Origin: Selenomonadales bacterium
Lineage (GTDB): Bacteria; Bacillota; Negativicutes; Selenomonadales; Selenomonadaceae
Assembly (NCBI GenBank): GCA_900769615.1
Contig: CAAGHH010000025.1
Location: 1-64,000 of the forward strand
Direction of reading: 5' to 3'
DNA length: 64,000 bases
Part shown: piece after piece, positions 16,514-26,238 of the stretch
Layout of the letters: each line of letters starts with the position of its first letter
How positions within the stretch are numbered: the stretch's first letter is position 1
Program-made: the position numbers and the translations under genes
Notes under the pieces: generated by a model
Databases searched by the model: none
The model's input: only the letters and a program-made list of their open reading frames with translations
Told to the model about the DNA's origin: nothing

Positions 16514-17914
16514 ATGGTGACAGGTTCACAAAATGTAACGGACAAAAAGATATCCAGTGCATTTATTTATTTCTTTGGTTCCTTCGGGGGAATATTATTT
16601 GGTTATGATATTGGTGTTATGACTGGTGCTTTGCCGTTTTTGCAAAACGACTGGGGACTGCAAGGTGATGCCAGCACGATTGGCTGGATTACCTCAGCTG
16701 TTATGTTTGGTGCTATTTTTGGCGGAGCGCTTGCTGGACAGCTTTCAGACCGTTTGGGCCGCCGCAAGATGATTTTGATTTCAGCACTTATTTTTGTTAT
16801 AGGTTCAGTGCTTTCTGGCATTGCACCTGATCATGGGTCTTTTTATCTTATTGCTGTTCGTACGGTCTTGGGCTTGGCTGTTGGTGCGGCTTCGGCACTG
16901 GTACCAGCATATATGTCAGAAATGGCGCCAGCGCGTTTGCGGGGCAGACTTTCAGGTATCAATCAGACCATGATAGTATCTGGTATGCTGCTTTCTTATA
17001 TAGTAGATTTCTTATTAAAAGATATGCCTGAGACTTTTGCTTGGCGCTTGATGTTAGGTTTGGCTGCTGTACCAGCAATAATTTTATTCCTGGGAGTTTT
17101 ACGTTTGCCAGAGTCACCGCGGTTTTTGGTGCGTAATGGTTTAGTTGATGAGGCTCGCCGGGTGCTTGGCTATATTCGTGATGATGAAAATACGATAAAG
17201 GCTGAGCTGGAAGATATTAAGCGTATGGCGACGGCTGAAAAAAATGTCAAACAGGCATCTCTTTCGACGCTTTTATCAAGCAAATATCGTTATTTAGTAA
17301 CAGCTGGTGTTGGTGTAGCAGCTTTTCAGCAATTCCAAGGAGCTAATGCTATATTCTACTATATTCCGCTTATTGTGGAACAGGCAACTGGTCAAGCCGC
17401 TAGTTCCCAGCTTATGTGGCCAATAATTCAAGGTATTATCTTAGTGTTAGGTTCACTGGTATTCTTAGGGGTTGCCGATAGATTTAATCGTCGTACTTTG
17501 CTAACTGTTGGTGGCACAGTCATGGGGCTTTCCTTCATCCTGCCGGCAGTTATAAATAGCATCATGCCGGATACGGATCCGATGATGATTGTTGGCTTCT
17601 TGTGCGTATATGTAGCTTTCTATTCCTTTACTTGGGCACCGCTTACTTGGGTTATTGTGGGTGAGATTTTCCCGCTGGTTATTCGTGGACGGGCATCAGG
17701 TATTGCCTCATCCTTTAACTGGATTGGGTCATTTTTGGTCGGCTTGTTGTTCCCGATAATGACTTCGATGATTTCGCAGGCAGCTGTATTTGCTATCTTT
17801 GGTGTTATATGTCTCTTAGGGGTAGCGTTTATTCGCAACTGTGTTCCGGAAACGCGTGGGCATACGTTGGAGGAAATTGAAGCGGCTGGTATTGCCCATA
17901 GTAAAGAAAGCTGA
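16514..17914 (+). CDS. araE: Sugar:proton symporter of the MFS sugar porter family, probably arabinose
   Basis: A 466-residue MFS transporter with twelve predicted membrane segments. Sugar-porter motifs are intact: GYDIGVMTGALPF in TM1, DRLGRRKM in loop 2-3, PESPRFLV before the central loop, QQFQGANAIFYY in TM7 and VPETRG at the end. ATG 16514 was chosen because GGAGGG (16500-16505) is eight bases upstream and the promoter lies inside the longer frame from 16442. It is followed by a kinase and L-arabinose isomerase on the same strand, so L-arabinose is the likely substrate; related porters carry xylose or galactose, and sequence alone does not separate them. Confidence 0.85.
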   Translation: MVTGSQNVTDKKISSAFIYFFGSFGGILFGYDIGVMTGALPFLQNDWGLQGDASTIGWITSAVMFGAIFGGALAGQLSDRLGRRKMILISALIFVIGSVLSGIAPDHGSFYLIAVRTVLGLAVGAASALVPAYMSEMAPARLRGRLSGINQTMIVSGMLLSYIVDFLLKDMPETFAWRLMLGLAAVPAIILFLGVLRLPESPRFLVRNGLVDEARRVLGYIRDDENTIKAELEDIKRMATAEKNVKQASLSTLLSSKYRYLVTAGVGVAAFQQFQGANAIFYYIPLIVEQATGQAASSQLMWPIIQGIILVLGSLVFLGVADRFNRRTLLTVGGTVMGLSFILPAVINSIMPDTDPMMIVGFLCVYVAFYSFTWAPLTWVIVGEIFPLVIRGRASGIASSFNWIGSFLVGLLFPIMTSMISQAAVFAIFGVICLLGVAFIRNCVPETRGHTLEEIEAAGIAHSKES

Positions 17915-17972
17915 TTAGGTAATGTAAGGCTTTAGCGGATAAATTTGCAAGGTTAACAAGGGAGGTTCAGTA

Positions 17973-19586
17973 ATGGAATTGCTGAAAAATGCAGCTTGCG
18001 TGCAAGCTGGTGAGACGGCTTTAGGTATAGAATTAGGCTCGACGAGAATAAAAGCTGTGCTCGTAAACAAAAACTGTGAAACACTGGCGTCGGCTAGTTA
18101 CGAATGGGAAAATCAGTTGGTTGCTGGCATTTGGACTTATGATTTGGATCTTGCGTGGGCAGGTATTCAGACTTGTTATGCGCAGATAGCAGCAGATGTT
18201 CGCAGTCGCTATCATGTACCTTTGCAAAACATTGGCGCAATTGGCGTAAGTGCTATGATGCATGGTTATTTGCCCTTTGACCAAGCTGGCAAGCAGTTGG
18301 CTGGCTTTCGCACTTGGCGCAATAACATTACGGAACAGGCAGCCGATATTTTAACGAATGTTTTTTCATTTAATATTCCGCAGCGCTGGAGTATAGCTCA
18401 TCTTTACCAAGCAATTTTGAATGAGGAAGCGCACGTTGAAAACATTGATTTTTTGACTACGCTGGCAGGTTATGTGCATTGGCAGCTGTCAGGTGAGAAG
18501 GTACTAGGCATAGGTGATGCTTCAGGCATGTTTCCGATTGATGAAGCATCTGGCAGTTATGATAAGGATATGCTGACCAAATTTAATTCGCTGGAACGGG
18601 TTAAACAATATAATTGGCAACTGGCAAATATTTTGCCTCACGTGCTTAGGGCTGGTGAAAGTGCCGGCGTGTTAACTAAAAAAGGCGCTAAGCTGCTTGA
18701 CCCAAGTGGACAGCTGCAATGGGGTGCTATGATGGCACCACCAGAAGGTGATGCTGGCACGGGCATGGTTGGAACTAATAGCGTACGTAAGCGGACTGGC
18801 AATATTTCAGTGGGAACATCGGCCTTTTCGATGAATGTACTCGATGCTCCGTTAAAAAAAGTGCATCGTGATATTGATATAGTAACTACTCCTGATGGAG
18901 CACCAGTTGCAATGGTGCATGTCAATAATTGCTCATCAGATATTAATGCTTGGGTAAATTTATTTGGTGAATTTGCCGAATTAATTGGTCATGAGCAAAC
19001 AGCAGCTAAACTATATAGTACGCTGTTTAATCAATCGCGCTTAGCCGATAAAGATGCTGGCGGGCTTATCAATTACAGCTGTTTATCAGGTGAAAATATA
19101 ACACGGGTTGAAGCCGGACGTCCACTGTTTGTGCGTACACCGCATAGTAAGCTGAATTTAGCAAATTTCATGTTAACGCAGCTTTATGCAGCGTTTGCCC
19201 CACTGAAGATTGGTATGGACATTTTGGTGCAGGAAGAAAATGTTAAGACGGACGTTATGATAGCACAGGGCGGTTTATTTAAAACGCCAGTTATCGGTCA
19301 GCAGGTACTAGCCGATGCGCTTAATATGCCGATAACTATAATGGAAACTGCTGGTGAAGGCGGTCCTTGGGGAATGGCTGTTTTAGCTGTTTTTGCTAAA
19401 TGGCATCTTCCTAAGCAAGCATTGGCAGATTTCTTGGATACGACGGTATTTATAAATCCTAAAAGCAAGACTTTAACGCCAAACAAAGCTGGTGTGGAAG
19501 GCTGCCAAAAGTTTATTGCTAATTATCAAGCGGGTATCAGCGTTGAACGAGAAGCAGGCAAGGTAATAATAGATGCTGTTGAATAA
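17973..19586 (+). CDS. FGGY-family carbohydrate kinase, probable L-ribulokinase
   Basis: A 537-residue FGGY kinase predicted to phosphorylate L-ribulose. The N-terminal phosphate loop reads ALGIELGSTRIKAVLV (about 16-31), and SAMMHGYLPFD (about 93-103), DASGMFPID and GTSAFSMNVL (about 286-295) follow. It belongs to the divergent ribulokinase type found in clostridia and Bacteroides, not to the E. coli AraB type. It lies between the sugar porter (58 bp upstream) and araA (60 bp downstream). GGGAGG precedes the ATG. Xylulokinase activity cannot be excluded, but the araA neighbour favours L-ribulose. Confidence 0.8.
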   Translation: MELLKNAACVQAGETALGIELGSTRIKAVLVNKNCETLASASYEWENQLVAGIWTYDLDLAWAGIQTCYAQIAADVRSRYHVPLQNIGAIGVSAMMHGYLPFDQAGKQLAGFRTWRNNITEQAADILTNVFSFNIPQRWSIAHLYQAILNEEAHVENIDFLTTLAGYVHWQLSGEKVLGIGDASGMFPIDEASGSYDKDMLTKFNSLERVKQYNWQLANILPHVLRAGESAGVLTKKGAKLLDPSGQLQWGAMMAPPEGDAGTGMVGTNSVRKRTGNISVGTSAFSMNVLDAPLKKVHRDIDIVTTPDGAPVAMVHVNNCSSDINAWVNLFGEFAELIGHEQTAAKLYSTLFNQSRLADKDAGGLINYSCLSGENITRVEAGRPLFVRTPHSKLNLANFMLTQLYAAFAPLKIGMDILVQEENVKTDVMIAQGGLFKTPVIGQQVLADALNMPITIMETAGEGGPWGMAVLAVFAKWHLPKQALADFLDTTVFINPKSKTLTPNKAGVEGCQKFIANYQAGISVEREAGKVIIDAVE

Positions 19587-19646
19587 ATATTATTTAGGAA
19601 AAATAATTTAGAAATTTTTATATTAACAGGAAAAGGAGATTTTAAA

Positions 19647-21071
19647 ATGTTAGCAGTAAAAGATTATGAATTTTGGTTTGTGGCTGGCAGCCAGTTCCTT
19701 TATGGTGAAGAACAACTGAATAATGTAGCAAGAGATGCTCAGGATATTGCTGATAAATTAAATGCTAGCGGCAAGCTCCCGTATAAAGTAGTTTGCAAAG
19801 GGGTAATGACGACCGCTGATGGTATCACGCAGTTTATGAAAGATGTCAACTATAATGATAATGTAGCTGGTGTTATCACTTGGATGCATACTTTTTCGCC
19901 AGCTAAGAACTGGATTCGGGGTACGAAGCTTTTGCAAAAACCGCTGTTGCATTTGGCTACGCAGTATTTAAATGAAATTCCTTACAGCACAATTGATTTT
20001 GATTATATGAATCTTAATCAGAGTGCGCATGGTGATCGTGAATATGGTTATTTAAATTCTCGTCTAGGTCTTAATAATAAAATTGTTTATGGCTGGTGGG
20101 GCGATGCTGAGGTTCAGCAGGAAATTGCATCCTGGCAGGATGTAGCTGTAGCTTATAATGAAAGCTTTAATATAAAAGTTTGTCGTTTTGGCGATACTAT
20201 GCGTGATGTGGCAGTTACGGAAGGTGACAAGGTCGAAGCTCAGATTCAGCTTGGCTGGACAGTTGATTATTGGCCAATTGCTGAACTAGTAGCTGTAGTT
20301 GATGCTGTAAGTGAAGCTGATATTGATGCTGAATATAAAAAATTGGCTGCTGAGTATACGTTAAATCCGCAGGAGAATAGTCAGGAAAAATTCGAAGGCT
20401 CGGTTCGCTATCAGCTTCGTGAATATTTAGGCATAAAAAAATTCCTTGATGATAAGGGATATACGGCATTTTGCACCAATTTCCAGGATTTAGCTGGACT
20501 AAAGCAGCTGCCAGGATTGGCAGCGCAGCTTTTGATGCGTGACGGTTATGGCTTTGGTGCAGAAGGTGATTGGAAGCATGCAGCGCTGACAAGACTCTTA
20601 AAGATTATGGCGCATAATGACCGCACTGTCTTTATGGAAGATTATACGCTTGATTTACGCAAAGGTCATGAGGCCATATTGGGCGCCCATATGTTAGAAG
20701 TTGATCCGACCATTGCTAGTGACAAACCAAAAGTTGAAGTACATCCTCTTGATATTGGCGGCAAAGATGATCCGGCGCGTCTGGTATTCACGGGAGCTGA
20801 TGGTGAAGGCGTCGATGTAACAGTGGCTGATTTCCGTGATGGTTTCCGTTTGATAAGCTATCCGGTTGATTGCCGCAAAGCTGAAGCTGAAACACCGCAT
20901 CTTCCAGTAGCAAAACAGCTTTGGACACCAAAAGTTGGGCTTAAAAAAGGTGCTACGGAATGGATTAAAGCTGGTGGCGGACATCACACTGTTTTATCTT
21001 TCCGCTTGACGGAAGAACAGATTCACGATCTTGGCGTGATGCTGGGCATGAATCTGGTAGAAATTTGCTAA
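19647..21071 (+). CDS. araA: L-arabinose isomerase
   Basis: Converts L-arabinose to L-ribulose. The 474-residue length is typical. The N-terminus EFWFVAGSQFLYGEEQL and WMHTFSPAKNWIRG, LLHLATQYLNEIPY and DFDYMNLNQSAHGDREYG are characteristic; EGDWKHAALTRLLKIM and the C-terminal GGGHHTVLSF carry metal-binding residues. A strong SD (AAAAGGAGA) precedes the ATG. A long perfect hairpin terminator follows, so the unit is porter-kinase-isomerase. The 4-epimerase (araD) needed to finish the route is not in this window. Confidence 0.96.
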   Translation: MLAVKDYEFWFVAGSQFLYGEEQLNNVARDAQDIADKLNASGKLPYKVVCKGVMTTADGITQFMKDVNYNDNVAGVITWMHTFSPAKNWIRGTKLLQKPLLHLATQYLNEIPYSTIDFDYMNLNQSAHGDREYGYLNSRLGLNNKIVYGWWGDAEVQQEIASWQDVAVAYNESFNIKVCRFGDTMRDVAVTEGDKVEAQIQLGWTVDYWPIAELVAVVDAVSEADIDAEYKKLAAEYTLNPQENSQEKFEGSVRYQLREYLGIKKFLDDKGYTAFCTNFQDLAGLKQLPGLAAQLLMRDGYGFGAEGDWKHAALTRLLKIMAHNDRTVFMEDYTLDLRKGHEAILGAHMLEVDPTIASDKPKVEVHPLDIGGKDDPARLVFTGADGEGVDVTVADFRDGFRLISYPVDCRKAEAETPHLPVAKQLWTPKVGLKKGATEWIKAGGGHHTVLSFRLTEEQIHDLGVMLGMNLVEIC

Positions 21072-21090
21072 CCCTTGTAAAACCTATATA

Positions 21091-21140
21091 AAAAGCAGCT
21101 GCTGCACGATAAGCAAATTTCGGGCAGCAGCTGCTTTTTT
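21091..21140 (+). terminator. Terminator after araA
   Basis: Arms AAAAGCAGCTGCTGC and GCAGCAGCTGCTTTTTT, perfect over 15 bp. Confidence 0.88.
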
Positions 21141-21151
21141 GCGGGAGGATT

Positions 21152-21181
21152 TTGGCAAAAAATGAATAATGGCGGTATAAT
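21152..21181 (+). promoter_or_regulatory. Promoter of the PHP phosphatase gene
   Basis: TTGGCA (21152-21157), an 18-bp spacer, TATAAT (21176-21181). It lies inside the longer open frame from 21162, supporting the later start. Confidence 0.65.
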
Positions 21182-21215
21182 ATTTTCTAGCATTATTCTA
21201 TCTGGAGGTTTTTTG

Positions 21216-21926
21216 ATGAAAGATTTACTCGATGTTCATATGCATACCATTGCTAGCGTTCATGCCTATAGTACCCTTCGGGAAATGATTACTGCTGGCA
21301 AGGAAAAAGGTCTAGCTTTAGTAGGTATAGCTGATCATGCCCCATCAATGCCTGGCGCCTTTCATGAATTTTATTTTTGCAACTTCAAGGTTATTCGTCC
21401 GGAAGCTTACGGTATAGATGTAGTTATGGGCGCTGAATTAAATATTTTAGATTATAGTGGTTCTACTGATTTGCGGGAAGATCTTTTAGCTCGTCTCGAT
21501 TACGCAATTGCTAGTTTACACGATCCTTGTATAAATCCTGGGACTAGTGAACAAAATACTGCTGCTTTGATTGGCGCTATGCGTAATCCGCATGTAAAAA
21601 TAATTGGTCATCCTGACAATCCGATGTATCCGGTTGATTTTGATGCTTTGGCTAAGGCTGCTAAAGAGTACCATGTACTGCTTGAATGTAATAATAGTTC
21701 ATATACGCCTAATGGCAGTAGAGCTGGCAGTCGTGAGCTAGCCGGCAGCCTCCTGAAAGCCTGTAAAAAACATGGTACTACTATCATCATGGGCAGTGAC
21801 GCGCATATAGATTTAGATGTTGGTAATCATACCTATGCGCAAGAAATGTTAGCGTTATATGATTTTCCGGAAGAACTCGTCATAAATAGTTCACCAGCCA
21901 AATTCCGAGAGTGGATTAAAGCTTAA
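21216..21926 (+). CDS. PHP-domain phosphatase, YcdX-like
   Basis: A 236-residue metal-dependent phosphoesterase of the PHP family. Metal ligands are visible in DVHMHT (near 6-11), GIADHAP (about 38-44), IIGHPDNP and GSDAHI near the C-terminus. YcdX-like proteins carry a trinuclear zinc site and hydrolyse phosphate esters; the natural substrate is not established. The start at 21216 has TGGAGG at good spacing, whereas the longer frame would overlap its own promoter. It stands alone between the araA terminator and an amino acid permease. Confidence 0.85.
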   Translation: MKDLLDVHMHTIASVHAYSTLREMITAGKEKGLALVGIADHAPSMPGAFHEFYFCNFKVIRPEAYGIDVVMGAELNILDYSGSTDLREDLLARLDYAIASLHDPCINPGTSEQNTAALIGAMRNPHVKIIGHPDNPMYPVDFDALAKAAKEYHVLLECNNSSYTPNGSRAGSRELAGSLLKACKKHGTTIIMGSDAHIDLDVGNHTYAQEMLALYDFPEELVINSSPAKFREWIKA

Positions 21927-22033
21927 ACGGAGCTTGCGTTGACGATGGTATGGTCTTTACTTATAATGTAATGGGTAAATTTGTTAAGCTTGTTTACAAC
22001 AACGCATTATATTATGAAAGGGACTGAATTTAT

Positions 22034-23464
22034 ATGAATCTTTTCCGGACCAAAAGTATTGAGCAGCTACAAGCAACGGCGGCTAGTTCCGGCATGGTCA
22101 AAAGTTTAGGTGCCATAGATCTTATTTTGCTTGGCATTGGCTGTGTTATCGGCACTGGCATCTTCGTTTTAACAGGCGTTGCTGCTGCCAAATATGCTGG
22201 GCCTGCTGTAACCATATCGTTTATTCTTTCCGGGCTTGCTTGCGCTTTAGCTGGACTGGCTTATGCTGAATTTTCTTCTATAGTTCCGGCCTCGGGAAGT
22301 GCATATACGTATACTTATGCCTCATTGGGCGAATTTATTGCCTTTATCGTTGGCTGGAATCTTATTTTGGAGTATACGGTTACTGCTAGTGCGGTTGCCT
22401 CTGGCTGGTCAGGATATGTAACTGGTTTGCTGCAATCTGGCGGCATAAATGTAAGTCATGCGTTGACCCATGTGCCAGCAGATGGCGGAATTATTAATAT
22501 GCCAGCTATTTTTATAACATTGCTGCTGTCGTTCTTTCTGATTCATGGCACACAGGAAAGTACTAAGCTAAATCGTATTTTAGTATTTATCAAATTGGCT
22601 GCAGTATTTATATTTTTATTGTTAGCCGGACCACATGTAAATACTGCTAACTGGCAGCCATTTATGCCCTTTGGTGTTTCGGGAATAGCTGGTGGCGCAG
22701 CTATTGTCTTTTTTGCTTATATTGGCTTTGATGCGGTAGCAACTTCGGCTGAAGAATGTAAAAATCCCGCTAGGGACTTGCCTATAGGTATTATCGGGTC
22801 GCTAGTGGTTTGTACAGCGCTTTATGTTATTGTGGCGGCGGTTCTTACGGGAGTTGTTCCCTATACTGAATTAAATAATCCTGAACCAGTAGCTTTTGCG
22901 TTGCGCTATATTGGCTATAATCTAGGGTCAGCTTTAGTTGGTGTCGGGGCTATTGCTGGTATAACTACCGTGTTATTGGTCCTTTTATATGGGCAGGCAC
23001 GTATTTTCTTTGCTATGAGCCGTGATGGCATGGTTCCAGCTCGGGTTTGTAAAATTCATAAACGATATCATACGCCTTATATAGTTACTGTATTAGGAGC
23101 AATATTTGTATCGCTAATTGCTGGCTTTGCTCCTATAGGCTTAATTGCCGAAATGGCTAATATTGGCACTTTGTCGGCTTTTACGGTTGCTGCTATTGGG
23201 GTAATGGTATTACGTATAACCAAACCAGATATTCATCGCTCATTTCATTGTCCGCTGGTATGGTTAATTGCACCATTAGCCGTTGTTGCTTGTGGTTATC
23301 TCATGTATCATCTGCCTTTTGACACTTGGATTCGGTTTATAGTATGGTGTGCCTTTGGCTGTCTAGTATATTTTGGGTATAGTTATCAACATAGTACGCT
23401 GGCTAAAAAAAATCAAGCACGGGGAAAATCGCGCCGTTTTCGGAAGCTTCGTCAAACCAAATAA
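22034..23464 (+). CDS. APC-family amino acid permease
   Basis: A 476-residue membrane transporter of the amino acid-polyamine-organocation superfamily with about twelve segments. The TM1 motif GIGCVIGTGIFVLTGVAA is the unwound substrate-binding segment typical of YfnA/GkApcT-like cationic amino acid transporters; FFAYIGFDAVATSAEECKNP and RDLPIGIIGSL are also diagnostic. The C-terminus is short and basic (ARGKSRRFRKLRQTK). Substrate specificity is not readable from sequence. The acyl-CoA synthetase gene begins 33 bp downstream, possibly on the same transcript. Confidence 0.88.
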   Translation: MNLFRTKSIEQLQATAASSGMVKSLGAIDLILLGIGCVIGTGIFVLTGVAAAKYAGPAVTISFILSGLACALAGLAYAEFSSIVPASGSAYTYTYASLGEFIAFIVGWNLILEYTVTASAVASGWSGYVTGLLQSGGINVSHALTHVPADGGIINMPAIFITLLLSFFLIHGTQESTKLNRILVFIKLAAVFIFLLLAGPHVNTANWQPFMPFGVSGIAGGAAIVFFAYIGFDAVATSAEECKNPARDLPIGIIGSLVVCTALYVIVAAVLTGVVPYTELNNPEPVAFALRYIGYNLGSALVGVGAIAGITTVLLVLLYGQARIFFAMSRDGMVPARVCKIHKRYHTPYIVTVLGAIFVSLIAGFAPIGLIAEMANIGTLSAFTVAAIGVMVLRITKPDIHRSFHCPLVWLIAPLAVVACGYLMYHLPFDTWIRFIVWCAFGCLVYFGYSYQHSTLAKKNQARGKSRRFRKLRQTK

Positions 23465-23497
23465 GTTATTTATGCTTAGCAAAGGAAGGATTTTATC

Positions 23498-24997
23498 ATG
23501 TTTGTTCATGAATTAATTTATCAGGGGAAAGCGGATGCCGTGGCCATTGTTGACCATCAGCGCCGTTTTACCTACCATGATTTACAAATGATAGTGCCCA
23601 ATTGCCGCAATCGTCTTTTTGCTATGGGTATCCGTCAAGGCGATCGGGTTGGCATATTTTCTCGCAATAGTGCTGACTTTATTTTTGCCTATTTAGCAAT
23701 AGCGTCATTAGGGGCTATTGCGGTGCCAATAAATTTTCAGCTTAGCAGCCGGGAAGTAGCTTTTATCGTCAAAGACGCTGGTATCCAGCATATATTTACT
23801 TATAAGCCATTAAATTTAGCGGATGCTATGGCGGCACTGCGTTGTGATTTAAAGGTAGTTCAGCATGATATTCGTCTTTGCAGCAAAATTGATGCTGATA
23901 TTCCTGCTGCTTCAGTGCTGGCAGCTGATTTTTCTGAGCAAAATCCTTGTGTCATAATTTATACATCGGGAACTACTGGCACGCCGAAGGGCGCCGTTTT
24001 ATCACATCGCAATCTAATTGCAAACACTGAGCAAATGTCAATTATGCAATGCAACTCGCAACATAATGTCCTGTGCGTATTGCCGATGTATCATTGTTTT
24101 GGCTGGACTTGCTCCGTTTTATATCCGCTTTATTGCGGGGCAGAGGTTGTCATTCTCGACTCGTTTACGCCGAAAGAAACAATTAGTGTAATTCGTGAAG
24201 AAAAAATCACAGATATCTATATAGTTCCTTCAATTTGCAGTCTGCTTACAAAACTTGCCAGCAAGGAAGATATGGCGTCTTTGCGTTTAGTGGTAAGTGG
24301 AGGAACGACGTTGCCATTAAAAATCGAACAGGATTTTATGCAAAAATTTGGGGTTGACATTTGTGAAGGCTATGGTCTATCGGAAACAGCTCCGGTGCTT
24401 ACTATGAATCCGCCCCAGCGGCCGAAGGTCGGTTCCTGTGGGGCTGTTCTTGCTGGTATTGAATGGAAAATTATCGATGCAGCTGGAAATTCTGTTCCGC
24501 AGGGGGAAATTGGTGAATTAGTCGTAAAAGGCGAAAATGTTATGCTGGGATATTGGAATATGCCTGATGTAACTGAAGATGTTTTGCGAGGTGGCTGGTT
24601 TCATACGGGGGACGTTGTTCGTGCCGACAAAGATGGCTATATCTTTATCGTTGATCGGATAAAAGATATGATTATCAGCATGGGTGAAAATATTTATCCC
24701 CGTGAAGTTGAGGAATTAATATATCAATTCCCAGGGATTTTTGAAGCAGCAGTTGTAGGTATTGATGATAAATTGCGCGGTCAAGCGGGCGCTTGCTTCT
24801 ACAGTGTTCACGAAGGTGCGCAAATAAATATTCGCGAGTTGAAAAAGTTTTTGCAAGCTAATCTGGCACTTTATAAGATTCCCCGCGAATTTCATCAAAT
24901 GGCTAAACTTCCGCGTACTACTACCGGAAAAATTGCTAAAAGACTTATTTGGCAGGAATTTCAAGCTAGCAAAAGTAAAACAACAAACGATAAATAG
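23498..24997 (+). CDS. AMP-dependent acyl-CoA synthetase, probable long-chain fatty acid type
   Basis: A 499-residue adenylate-forming ligase that would activate a carboxylic acid to its CoA thioester. Motifs in order: P-loop IIYTSGTTGTPKGAVLSH (about 154-171), YGLSETAPVLTMNP (about 292-305), GWFHTGDVV (about 366-374), DRIKDMIISMGENIYPREVE (about 386-405) and the catalytic lysine in PRTTTGKIAKRL near the end. The overall pattern resembles FadD-type fatty acid ligases, but the acid cannot be specified. AGGAAGG precedes the ATG. A LacI-type regulator follows 15 bp downstream and could share the mRNA. Confidence 0.88.
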   Translation: MFVHELIYQGKADAVAIVDHQRRFTYHDLQMIVPNCRNRLFAMGIRQGDRVGIFSRNSADFIFAYLAIASLGAIAVPINFQLSSREVAFIVKDAGIQHIFTYKPLNLADAMAALRCDLKVVQHDIRLCSKIDADIPAASVLAADFSEQNPCVIIYTSGTTGTPKGAVLSHRNLIANTEQMSIMQCNSQHNVLCVLPMYHCFGWTCSVLYPLYCGAEVVILDSFTPKETISVIREEKITDIYIVPSICSLLTKLASKEDMASLRLVVSGGTTLPLKIEQDFMQKFGVDICEGYGLSETAPVLTMNPPQRPKVGSCGAVLAGIEWKIIDAAGNSVPQGEIGELVVKGENVMLGYWNMPDVTEDVLRGGWFHTGDVVRADKDGYIFIVDRIKDMIISMGENIYPREVEELIYQFPGIFEAAVVGIDDKLRGQAGACFYSVHEGAQINIRELKKFLQANLALYKIPREFHQMAKLPRTTTGKIAKRLIWQEFQASKSKTTNDK

Positions 24998-25012
24998 AAA
25001 GGCACTAAGCTA

Positions 25013-26032
25013 ATGGTTACCATCAAACAAATTGCTGAGCTCTGTGGCGTTTCTCGTGGCACGGTAGATCGAGTATTAAATGACCGTGGCAACGTAAAGC
25101 CTGAAAAAAAACAGCTAATACTAGCTATGGCAAAAAAACTAAATTATCATCCCAATCCGGCGGGAAAAGCACTGGCAGCTCGTAAAAAACATTCTGTTGT
25201 TGGGGTGCTGTTATCATCAGAGGGGGTGCATTTTTTCGATGATGTGCTCGATACCATGCACCATGCTGCGCAAAAATATGAATCATACGGCATGAAAATC
25301 ATTTGGCGCAGCATGAAAGGTTTTGCGGTGGAAGAACAATGCCGTATAATTGATGAACTGCGTTCGGAAGTAAATGCGCTTATCATCAATCCCGTAAATC
25401 ATCCGCTTATAATTGAAAAAATTAATCAATGCGTCAAAGCTGGTATTTTTGTTGTAACGCTCAATAATGATATTGAAGCCTCATTGCGTCATTGCTATGT
25501 TGGCAGCGACTATTTACAAGGCGGGCGCACGGCTGGAGCATTATTGCGTATGATTGGCGCTGACAGCATCCGTACAGGCGTTTTGTTGGGCTCACGCAAT
25601 ATGCTGGGACATCAGCAGCGGCTTACGGGCTTTCTTGAAACTATGGGACAGCATGATGATTTTGCTTGTCTTAGTGTCCAAGAGACGAATGATGATGATA
25701 TGATAGCGTATGAAGAAACTCGCCAGCTCTTAGCTGAGCATCCGGAAACCAATTCTTTATTTGTTATTTCTTCTGGTGCCTATGGCGCAGCTCGCGCTAT
25801 TTTAGCAACGAAACGTCAGGATATAACTGTCATAGTATTTGATACCATATCGTCAACGATAAAAATGATGCAGGAACATGTTATTCAGGCTGCGATATAT
25901 CAACATCCACATCAGCAAGGCAGACGGGCTATGCAAATAGTATTTGATTATCTCATAAATGGCATCAAGCCTGAACGGGAAAAATATATTATGCGCAATG
26001 AAATCCGCATATTAGAAAACGTTGCTGAATGA
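25013..26032 (+). CDS. LacI/PurR-family transcriptional regulator
   Basis: A 339-residue repressor. The N-terminal helix-turn-helix TIKQIAELCGVSRGTVDRVL (about 3-22) has the LacI layout, with the VDRVLNDRGNV variant typical of regulators whose sensor domain resembles ribose-binding proteins. The hinge LNYHPNPAGKALAARK follows, and the rest is a periplasmic-binding-protein-like fold (GVLLSSEGVHFFDDVL, GGRTAGALLRMIG). It is cotranscribed with, or read through from, the acyl-CoA synthetase gene. The sensor type suggests a sugar ligand. It might control the arabinose genes 9 kb upstream, but no shared operator was identified. Confidence 0.85.
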   Translation: MVTIKQIAELCGVSRGTVDRVLNDRGNVKPEKKQLILAMAKKLNYHPNPAGKALAARKKHSVVGVLLSSEGVHFFDDVLDTMHHAAQKYESYGMKIIWRSMKGFAVEEQCRIIDELRSEVNALIINPVNHPLIIEKINQCVKAGIFVVTLNNDIEASLRHCYVGSDYLQGGRTAGALLRMIGADSIRTGVLLGSRNMLGHQQRLTGFLETMGQHDDFACLSVQETNDDDMIAYEETRQLLAEHPETNSLFVISSGAYGAARAILATKRQDITVIVFDTISSTIKMMQEHVIQAAIYQHPHQQGRRAMQIVFDYLINGIKPEREKYIMRNEIRILENVAE

Positions 26033-26064
26033 AAAGATGCTTTAGCTAGTGCTGGCAAAAAATG

Positions 26065-26093
26065 TTGACAAAAAATCAGCTGTTTGTTAAAAT
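26065..26093 (+). promoter_or_regulatory. Promoter of the valine tRNA genes
   Basis: TTGACA (26065-26070), 17-bp spacer, TAAAAT (26088-26093), 20 bp before the first tRNA. Confidence 0.75.
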
Positions 26094-26113
26094 TATATTT
26101 GTCGCTACGACAT

Positions 26114-26190
26114 GGGGTTATAGCTCAGTTGGTTAGAGTGTCTCGTTGACATCGAGGAGGTCACAGATTCGAGTTCTGTTAACCCCACCA
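26114..26190 (+). tRNA. tRNA-Val (anticodon GAC)
   Basis: The 77-nt gene has acceptor arms GGGGTTA/TAACCCC, D-arm TAGCTCAGTTGGTTAGAG, anticodon stem TCTCG/CGAGG with loop TTGACAT (anticodon GAC at loop positions 3-5) and a T-arm with TTCGAGT. CCA is encoded (26188-26190). Confidence 0.95.
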
Positions 26191-26200
26191 TTCGTTTATT

Positions 26201-26231
26201 AGGGTTTCGTCTAACGGCGAAACCTTTTTTG
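26201..26231 (+). terminator. Intrinsic terminator between the two valine tRNAs
   Basis: AGGGTTTCG and CGAAACC arms plus six or more T, 11 bases after the first tRNA. Confidence 0.8.
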
Positions 26232-26238
26232 TATTATC

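Noticed and set aside
18630..18645. CACGTG core inside the ribulokinase gene as another parS
   Set aside because: The flanks do not match TGTTT/AAACA; this is only the 6-bp core.
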